A stretch of 64,000 bases of DNA from a candidate division LCP-89 bacterium B3_LCP (GTDB taxonomy: Bacteria > Electryoneota > B3-LCP). The stretch is from assembly GCA_005223185.1 (NCBI GenBank), contig NJBN01000002.1, positions 519,036 to 583,035 of the forward strand, read 5' to 3'. Under the pieces are notes generated by a model, which was not told the DNA's origin, did not search any database, and was given only the letters and a program-made list of their open reading frames with translations. Made by a program: the position numbers and the translations under genes. Within the stretch, counting starts at the first letter, position 1. Each line of letters begins with the position of its first letter. Of the stretch, positions 58,673 to 64,000 are shown piece after piece.

Positions 58673-59620
58673 TTACAAATTATTGATCAAGTCTCTTCTT
58701 GGGATGAAGAATCGCAGCAGTGCGCTTCTCCCGTTATCGATCACATCGAATTCGTACTGATGCTTGCCTCGAGGTACTTCGATGAAAAACTTAGCGCCCT
58801 CACCCAGGATATATTCGCTCGTCTCCATGTACTCAGCTACGTCAGATGGTTTTGAACGCAGCGGATAGACCTGCTTTTCACTGCCATCTTCAAAAACGCG
58901 AATGCGGAATTTCTGGTTGGTAAACATGTTTGGGGCGAATTCCAGACGTGATAAAACCTTTATGGTAGTTGGTCCGATCACGCTGAATTTAAGGGAATCT
59001 TCGGATCCTATCCGATAATAGGTGACTTCGTCTTCTTTAATTATTAATGGAACCTCCCGGGTAAAGTCGGCAGGTGCAAAAGCCACGTTCTCAGATTTTG
59101 AATCCACGTCTGCCGAACGTTCGTAGAAGCGGAGATACAGTCGATAGGTAGATTTCGAACCTACGTAGAAGCGATATGTATGCTTACCTGACGGTACCTT
59201 TAGATAAACATTCCGACTGCTGCCCATATGGATGTCCGGCTCATCTGCTAACACTGCCGTTGAAGAGGCAGAAGCTACACGTCGAAAGCGGTTCTTCGTT
59301 TCACCATCACGTTCGCAACGAAGGTAATAACTCTTCTCGCCGCCTGGGTCTTCGCCGAATTCGATGCGCATCAGGATACGCAACTTGGTGGGGCCTTCAA
59401 GCGTAAGGAAGATCTCATCTCCCTTTTCCAAGGGGTAATAATTGAGTCTCTTACCCATAACTTCCACTTTAACCGGACCGGGAGCTTTTTCAGGCTTGAA
59501 GGATTTCCATGAAAATCCATTTTGCGCCCAAGCCAGGTTGAAAAGGAGGGAAAGCAATATCGGAATTAAAACAATTCCTGAAGATGTCTTCCCGATTTTT
59601 ATGCTAATTTTCACGTTCAT
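58673..59620 (-). CDS. Hypothetical exported protein with two related beta-sandwich domains
   Basis: The 315-residue protein has a signal peptide (about 1-32). The rest consists of two copies of one domain: about 57-165 (YPLEKGDEIFLTLEGPTKL, then VYLKVPSGKHTYRFYVG) and about 196-300 (YYRIGSEDSLKFSVIGPTTI, then FFIEVPRGKHQYEFDV). In both, a V.GPT.(I/L) strand and a VP.GKH.Y.F strand line up. It is probably periplasmic or outer-membrane associated. No known family. Its position between capB-capC-pgsW and an outer membrane barrel suggests a role in moving or holding the polymer. Confidence 0.75.
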   Translation of the reverse strand: MNVKISIKIGKTSSGIVLIPILLSLLFNLAWAQNGFSWKSFKPEKAPGPVKVEVMGKRLNYYPLEKGDEIFLTLEGPTKLRILMRIEFGEDPGGEKSYYLRCERDGETKNRFRRVASASSTAVLADEPDIHMGSSRNVYLKVPSGKHTYRFYVGSKSTYRLYLRFYERSADVDSKSENVAFAPADFTREVPLIIKEDEVTYYRIGSEDSLKFSVIGPTTIKVLSRLEFAPNMFTNQKFRIRVFEDGSEKQVYPLRSKPSDVAEYMETSEYILGEGAKFFIEVPRGKHQYEFDVIDNGRSALLRFFIPRRDLINNL

Positions 59621-59653
59621 AATTTCAACTTAAGCAGTTATCGAAGCAAACAT

Positions 59654-60772
59654 CTACATCAATGTATCCGGATCGACGCCTTCTTCACGGAGCTTATATT
59701 TATCACGGTCGAGCAGCAGGACCACCAGGAGAGTTCCCATTAATATTATTACTGAAACCCAGGCAACGGTCAAGTTATAGCGTTCTACTGAAAAAATGGT
59801 TCCTGCACCGACAGGGGGCAGAGGAACCGGCGCTCGCGGAAGACCGTATGTATCTGCAATCTCACCAATGTTCTGCAGGTGAATAATGGGCGTGCCCTGT
59901 TCCCAGAATTCGTGTATTAAACCTCTAGCGGGATAATTCTGCTGGATGTAGGTCGTACTTAAACCCGGCTTGATCAAACTGCCGTTGACTGGATGACCCA
60001 AAACTGCAATACCACCACCGATATTGATGAAAGCTCCATAGCCGTTCTTGCCTTCCTGCTGGCGATAAATATCACGGCGCGCTGATTGTGATTCTGTTAG
60101 TGAAGTTGATGTAATGGGTGATGTATCGTTCCGTTGGATGGCGTCTTCAACGGCTACGCGTCCAGCGCCAGAAAGGGAACGACCAATATCCTGCCCGCCA
60201 CCTATTGAAGAAGCCATTGTCCTGTTACTGATGATACCTTCATTCAAGAGAATCGTTTCCATATCTAAGTAGGTAAATTCCGGATTATTAGCTCCCCACA
60301 TGGAAGAACCCACCGAAGTGATTATAACCGGCACTACTTCCAGGACTTCACAAGCAATGATGGTGGCGATATTCAACGAGGGAAAAGATCCGGTGAAAGC
60401 CACAGCCACCTTATCTCCTCTGGTGACGTCAGCGTCCATCAACATCTGTAAGATGACAGCAGCAAAATTGGGATTGATGGCAGTCAGCTTGGCACCTAAG
60501 TCACCTTCGTCGGTGGTAATCAAACTGTACTGCACGCCAATAACGGCGCTCTGGTTGGGATCATTCACTTCATCCAGAGCCCAACCGGCGGCTAAGCGGT
60601 CTTCACGCAGAACGTCTAAAGCCCGCACCATTCGCTGTGCTGCTTCTTTCTTTTGGTCATAGTTTGGTTGCCTGACCTCCTGCCTGCTATGTTCCGCCCA
60701 ATAGTAGAGTCCAGCAGCTAAGATCATCAGCGCCAGGAGGGTTCTTCTGGATTTTATGGAAGGTCTATACAT
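59654..60772 (-). CDS. pgsW: Poly-gamma-glutamate system protein (PgsW type)
   Basis: The 372-residue membrane protein has hydrophobic segments near 12-27 and 335-355 and a large outside domain (SAVIGVQYSLITTDEGDLGAKLTAINPNF, GDKVAVAFTGSFPSLNIA, MWGANNPEFTYLDME). This matches the family that accompanies CapB/CapC in many Gram-negative bacteria. Its molecular role is unknown; it may replace CapA/PgsA. Its start overlaps the capC stop by 8 bp, so it is translationally coupled. Confidence 0.85.
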   Translation of the reverse strand: MYRPSIKSRRTLLALMILAAGLYYWAEHSRQEVRQPNYDQKKEAAQRMVRALDVLREDRLAAGWALDEVNDPNQSAVIGVQYSLITTDEGDLGAKLTAINPNFAAVILQMLMDADVTRGDKVAVAFTGSFPSLNIATIIACEVLEVVPVIITSVGSSMWGANNPEFTYLDMETILLNEGIISNRTMASSIGGGQDIGRSLSGAGRVAVEDAIQRNDTSPITSTSLTESQSARRDIYRQQEGKNGYGAFINIGGGIAVLGHPVNGSLIKPGLSTTYIQQNYPARGLIHEFWEQGTPIIHLQNIGEIADTYGLPRAPVPLPPVGAGTIFSVERYNLTVAWVSVIILMGTLLVVLLLDRDKYKLREEGVDPDTLM

Positions 60773-61220
60773 TGCCGATTATTTCTCCACCAGTGATAAT
60801 CATAAGTAATAAACGAACCGCCGAGGCAGCGATAATGACTCCCGCAATGGTCTGAAACAGCCCCTGTCTCTCCATCCAGTTGGCGATCAATCCCGGAATG
60901 ATGAAGCCAATCGCCTGAAATCTGATATCCACTTCGAAGAGGTTGTGAAGCACAAGCTGCCGTGATAGATATCCCAATATAAATCCGATGAGGATTGCTA
61001 ACACCATCCTGCGTCGTCCGTAGATGAACATGAAATGCGAGGTTCCCCGCAGAACCAGGAAGGTCAGAAAAGCCACAGCAAGCGTACCGATCAACTGATA
61101 GGGATCATGAAGCTGCAGAGCAATATATCCGGGCACCACGATTCCACCTGCAGCCACACCGAAGAATTCATTGAAGAGGAGACTGAATACAACTCCCAGA
61201 CCGACAGCCAGATCAACCAC
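60765..61220 (-). CDS. capC: Poly-gamma-glutamate synthesis membrane protein CapC/PgsC
   Basis: The 151-residue protein with four or five membrane segments starts LAVGLGVVFSLLFNEFFGVAAGGIVVPGY, contains FLVLRGTSHFMFIYGRRRM, and has the normal family length. It is the membrane partner of the CapB ligase in making and exporting poly-gamma-glutamate. It overlaps capB by 8 bp and pgsW by 8 bp. Confidence 0.92.
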   Translation of the reverse strand: MVDLAVGLGVVFSLLFNEFFGVAAGGIVVPGYIALQLHDPYQLIGTLAVAFLTFLVLRGTSHFMFIYGRRRMVLAILIGFILGYLSRQLVLHNLFEVDIRFQAIGFIIPGLIANWMERQGLFQTIAGVIIAASAVRLLLMIITGGEIIGNV

Positions 61221-62397
61221 TCTTTTTCTCCTTTAATGCGCTCTTTTGGCGAAAATAATCCGCTACAGCCATGCCCCCGGCTCCCATATTTCCAACCGCT
61301 AATACCAAAGCGGTTTCTTTTGTTATTTCAAAAACTTTCTTATATACTGCTTCAGCCGACGTCAAACCCAACTCTATTATTTTGGACCGTTCAATGCCAC
61401 AGTGTCTATAGTGCTGAGCCAGCAAGGTCGTTTTTTCACCTATGGATATTACGTAATCATACATTATGTTATCTGCGGTCATTTCTAAGAGTTGCAGGGA
61501 ACGGTCAAAGCGGTCAGCTCGGGTATTTAGAAGGACGATAATCGTTCCGGGATCAGGGTAGATTTGTCTGACTTTGTGCCAGGTGGAAAGCGTTGATTCC
61601 GGATCATTGGCAGCCAGAGCGTTGATAAAACGCACCCGCTTGCCATCGTCTTGCACGCGATAAAGCCTCAGAGCGCCTGCATCAGGATGAACTTTATACA
61701 TGCCATCTAAAGCCGTCTCTTCCGGAATATCAAGATGACGCGCTACAGCCAGCGCCAGGGCAACGTTTTCTCTATATTCAAGATGATCGAAGTTGTTTAA
61801 GATTTCCCGCGGTAAGGATTCCTTGTGCACCTGATGAATTTCAAGCTTATGTTTGCGGGAAAATCCTTCGATGAGCGAAAACATCTGCTGTTCGGCGGTA
61901 AAGGCAACTCCCTGTTTGGGTAAAGAGTTCATTAGTGAACAGGTTACATCCCTCTGGGTAGGTCCCATTTCACGCAGATGATCCGGGCGGGCGTTGGTTA
62001 ATACTCCTATGGTGGATTTCAGCATGCGATGTTCGCAGATCCACTGGTATTCAGGTTGAACTGCCATGCATTCTAAGATAACTGCCTGCGGTTTTCTCTT
62101 ACGCATATAACGGATAACCTTCACCTGCTCGATGATATTGGTCAGGTGCGGTCGCAGTATCGGAACTTCGTAGCCTCGGTCGTCTATTATGCGGGGAATG
62201 GTTCCGGTGGTTTTGGCAAAGGTGCGGATGCCGCCGGCGCGCAGGGCGGCAGCTATCAGGCGGGTAACGGATGATTTACCCCTGGTGCCGTTCACGTGAA
62301 TACGAATAGGGATTGCCCGCAGGTTTCGCTGGTGATTGCGGTATTCCCAGGCACCGTATAGAATGATTATGATGGTGAGTAAAAGGATGACGTGCAT
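61213..62397 (-). CDS. capB: Poly-gamma-glutamate synthase CapB/PgsB
   Basis: The 394-residue Mur-ligase-like enzyme has a short N-terminal membrane segment (about 1-17) and the ATP site VNGTRGKSSVTRLIAA (about 37-52), then FAKTTGTIPRI and LECMAVQPEYQW, hallmarks of CapB. It joins glutamates through their gamma-carboxyl, using ATP, at the inner face of the membrane. It is the first gene of the capB-capC-pgsW set. No capA, capD or capE is seen in the window. Confidence 0.93.
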   Translation of the reverse strand: MHVILLLTIIIILYGAWEYRNHQRNLRAIPIRIHVNGTRGKSSVTRLIAAALRAGGIRTFAKTTGTIPRIIDDRGYEVPILRPHLTNIIEQVKVIRYMRKRKPQAVILECMAVQPEYQWICEHRMLKSTIGVLTNARPDHLREMGPTQRDVTCSLMNSLPKQGVAFTAEQQMFSLIEGFSRKHKLEIHQVHKESLPREILNNFDHLEYRENVALALAVARHLDIPEETALDGMYKVHPDAGALRLYRVQDDGKRVRFINALAANDPESTLSTWHKVRQIYPDPGTIIVLLNTRADRFDRSLQLLEMTADNIMYDYVISIGEKTTLLAQHYRHCGIERSKIIELGLTSAEAVYKKVFEITKETALVLAVGNMGAGGMAVADYFRQKSALKEKKSG

Positions 62398-62563
62398 TTG
62401 TCAGATGTACCTTCGTTTCATAAGCACAACCTGCACCGGTTACGCAATAATTACATGCAGCATTGTCTAATCTTAGGTAAAATGCAGTGGTAAATAAAAG
62501 TAAACGAAATATTCGAGCAAATAGTATTCCAAACAGAAGATAACCTTTTAAGTTTAAAAACAA

Positions 62564-63529
62564 TTAACTCTGATCAATGTGCTCTTCAGGTTCAAGACAA
62601 GCATCTCCGTTCAAGGCCGATTTCAGGGCGAATATAGCAATTTCCCTCTGGCTGTCGTCCGGTGGTCTGGTGGTGAGCCTCTGCAATGCCAAACCCGGAA
62701 CTATCAAAGACCGGAGCAGGGGCGTCGTACTGTAACGATCGGATAGCCTGAGCAGTTCGTACGATAGACCTGCCACCAGTGGTAAAAAGGGCAAATGCAC
62801 TAAAAGACGCACTAAAACATTGGGATAGGAGCCCCAAAGAGCTACCACAATAATATCAAAGATGATGAACAGCAGCATCGTGGAGAGCGCCACAATCAGG
62901 AGAAAACTGGTGCCGCAGCGAGGGTGAAGCCTCGATTGCAGACCAGCATTTTCAGGATTAAGCTCAAGCCCTTTTTCGTATGTATAAATCGCCTGATGTT
63001 CCGAACCGTGATATTCAAACACGCGCTGAATGTCCTTCATGCGGGAGATCAGCCAAACGTAGGCTAAGAAGATCAATATCCGGCTGCTTCCTGCTACCAG
63101 GTGAAAGAGGGGCTGGTTCTCCTCGGTCTTCAGCAGGCTGGCGAGTTGGTAAGGCACGAACATGAAGAGGACGATTGCCAGAATAAATGCCACGACCAGT
63201 GTCAGAGACAGACCGATAGAACTGCGCTTACCGTTCTTTTTCTCGCTCTTTCCCTTCTCATGTTCCATCGCTATATCCGCCGACCAGTTTAAGGTACGGA
63301 TGCCTAAAACCAGCGCTTCGGCTAAGGAAACAGCGCCCCTGATCACCGGTAAACCGGTTATCTTATTGCGCTTTGACCAGGTCTTGCTGATCCAGGTGCG
63401 GTGTTCGATATTACCATCTGGTAGGCGCACGGCGGCGCTGACACGCTCAGGGCTGCGCATCATCACGCCCTCGATAATCGCCTGACCACCCACGCGAGGC
63501 TGTTGATTGTTTCCAGCTTTCTCCTTCAT
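62564..63529 (-). CDS. DUF1385 family membrane protein
   Basis: The 321-residue protein starts VGGQAIIEGVMMRSPERVSAAVR, the DUF1385 signature. Membrane segments lie near 105-130, 140-162, 208-232 and 236-257, and YHGSEHQAIYTYEKG and HPRCGTSFLLIV add conserved His and Cys that may bind a metal. Function is unproven. It begins 5 bp after rpmE, a common neighbour of DUF1385 genes. Confidence 0.9.
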   Translation of the reverse strand: MKEKAGNNQQPRVGGQAIIEGVMMRSPERVSAAVRLPDGNIEHRTWISKTWSKRNKITGLPVIRGAVSLAEALVLGIRTLNWSADIAMEHEKGKSEKKNGKRSSIGLSLTLVVAFILAIVLFMFVPYQLASLLKTEENQPLFHLVAGSSRILIFLAYVWLISRMKDIQRVFEYHGSEHQAIYTYEKGLELNPENAGLQSRLHPRCGTSFLLIVALSTMLLFIIFDIIVVALWGSYPNVLVRLLVHLPFLPLVAGLSYELLRLSDRYSTTPLLRSLIVPGLALQRLTTRPPDDSQREIAIFALKSALNGDACLEPEEHIDQS

Positions 63530-63534
63530 GCCGG

Positions 63535-63747
63535 TCAGCTGGATTTCTGCTGGATCTTGTATTTTCTCAAGAACTTATCCACGCGCCCGGCGGTGTCGAT
63601 CAGCTTCTGACGACCGGTAAAGAAGGGGTGGCATTGAGCGCAGATGTCAATCTTCATATCTCCGACGGTGGACCTGGTGATAAATTCATTACCACAGGCA
63701 CAGCTTATGGTGGCGGTGGTGTACTTCGGGTGAATTTCTTTTCTCAT
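63535..63747 (-). CDS. rpmE: 50S ribosomal protein L31 (zinc-binding form)
   Basis: The 70-residue protein MRKEIHPKY...CACGN...[10 protein letters not shown] has the four Cys of the zinc-containing L31 (C+ form). It bridges the 50S and 30S subunits. It is co-directional with the DUF1385 gene, with its own promoter upstream. The presence of C+ L31 does not exclude a zinc-free paralogue elsewhere. Confidence 0.97.
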   Translation of the reverse strand: MRKEIHPKYTTATISCACGNEFITRSTVGDMKIDICAQCHPFFTGRQKLIDTAGRVDKFLRKYKIQQKSS

Positions 63748-63778
63748 TTGTATCTATCCTACTTTAATCTAAGTAAAT

Positions 63779-63807
63779 AATATACGTGATTATTTTTCGG
63801 AAAACAA
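63779..63807 (-). promoter_or_regulatory. Promoter of rpmE
   Basis: Minus strand: TTGTTT (63802-63807), 17 bp, TATATT (63779-63784), 31 bp before the ATG. Confidence 0.65.
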
Positions 63808-63837
63808 GTACTTTTAGTACACTTGCATATCTTTTAG

Positions 63838-63865
63838 TTAGGGATTAGGGATTAGGGGTTAGGGA
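63838..63865. repeat. Short tandem of TTAGGGA units
   Basis: Four TTAGGG-containing units of 7-8 bases in a row. It looks like slippage-type low complexity; it is too short for more. Confidence 0.7.
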
Positions 63866-63914
63866 TGTCGAGGTGAATTAGTTACTTACTTACCGGACAC
63901 TTGAGGTATTCAAT

Positions 63915-63954
63915 GTCTGGGGCTTTCCCCAGGGGGAAGGGGAAAGCCCCAGAC
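63915..63954. repeat. Perfect 16-bp hairpin GTCTGGGGCTTTCCCC
   Basis: GTCTGGGGCTTTCCCC, an 8-base loop, then its exact reverse complement. No T-tract follows on either strand, so it is more like a repeat element than a terminator. Confidence 0.75.
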
Positions 63955-64000
63955 CCGGATTCACCTGATAAAAAGGTGGCATGATTGCCTCAAATAAATT

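Noticed and set aside
63838-63865. Telomere-like TTAGGG repeats
   Set aside because: Only four imperfect units; ordinary bacterial low-complexity slippage.

Overview
The window looks like chromosomal DNA from a Gram-negative bacterium of the FCB (Fibrobacteres-Chlorobi-Bacteroidetes) superphylum, probably an uncultured candidate-phylum lineage. The signs are two large secreted proteins with type-IX-secretion-like C-terminal sorting tails, a PorV/FadL-like outer membrane barrel, several outer-membrane or periplasmic lipoproteins, and three parvulin-type periplasmic isomerases in a row. The phylum is inferred from protein style only; there is no rRNA gene in the window. Coding density is high. 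Many genes are preceded by a near-consensus housekeeping promoter (CTTGACT/A, 17 bp, TATATT-like). Neither tRNA gene encodes its CCA end.

Layout. 1-6.3 kb (minus): a release-factor-like protein cut by the window edge, an NYN nuclease, tRNA-Pro with a damaged partial copy beside it, then a membrane exporter, pcm, a glycosyltransferase, a Gfo/Idh/MocA oxidoreductase, a PEGA protein and a small secreted protein. 6.4-9.9 kb: a histidine kinase and sigma-54 activator pair. 10-15.8 kb: a secreted C45-type NTN hydrolase and three parvulins. 15.8-16.7 kb: a gene-free palindrome-rich stretch. 16.7-20.7 kb: a HAD-fold protein that has lost its catalytic motif, diverging from lon-engB. 20.7-24.1 kb: a compact four-gene plus-strand cassette with its own promoter and terminator, which is the best candidate here for an undescribed (defence-like) system. 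24.2-32.3 kb: a transglutaminase/beta-propeller protein, a frameshifted T9SS-type secreted protein, a repeat-rich region with gene relics (tRNA-fMet fragment, orphan sorting tail, GIY-YIG nuclease relic), an outer membrane barrel and a lipoprotein. 33-43.9 kb (plus): OPT transporter, ComF, acidic TPR protein, M24 peptidase, subtilisin-like secreted protease and coaE. 44-50.2 kb (minus): tRNA-Leu, a palindrome mosaic, then secG and five glycolytic genes (tpiA, pgk, gap, class II aldolase, PPi-type PFK). 50.3-54.2 kb: acyl-CoA synthetase, Mut7-C-like protein and comM/yifB. 54.5-62.4 kb: glycosyltransferases, a K+-channel protein, an outer membrane barrel, a duplicated beta-domain protein and a poly-gamma-glutamate synthesis set (capB, capC, pgsW). 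62.6-63.7 kb: DUF1385 protein and rpmE.

How they work together: the glycolysis cluster covers fructose-6-phosphate to 3-phosphoglycerate in one run, with residues predicting a pyrophosphate-dependent entry step. The poly-gamma-glutamate genes are followed co-directionally by a periplasmic and an outer membrane protein that could help export the polymer. The parvulins and SecG fit an organism that exports many outer membrane and secreted proteins. Intergenic regions carry several families of short hairpin repeats and decayed gene fragments, which suggests repeated small insertions.
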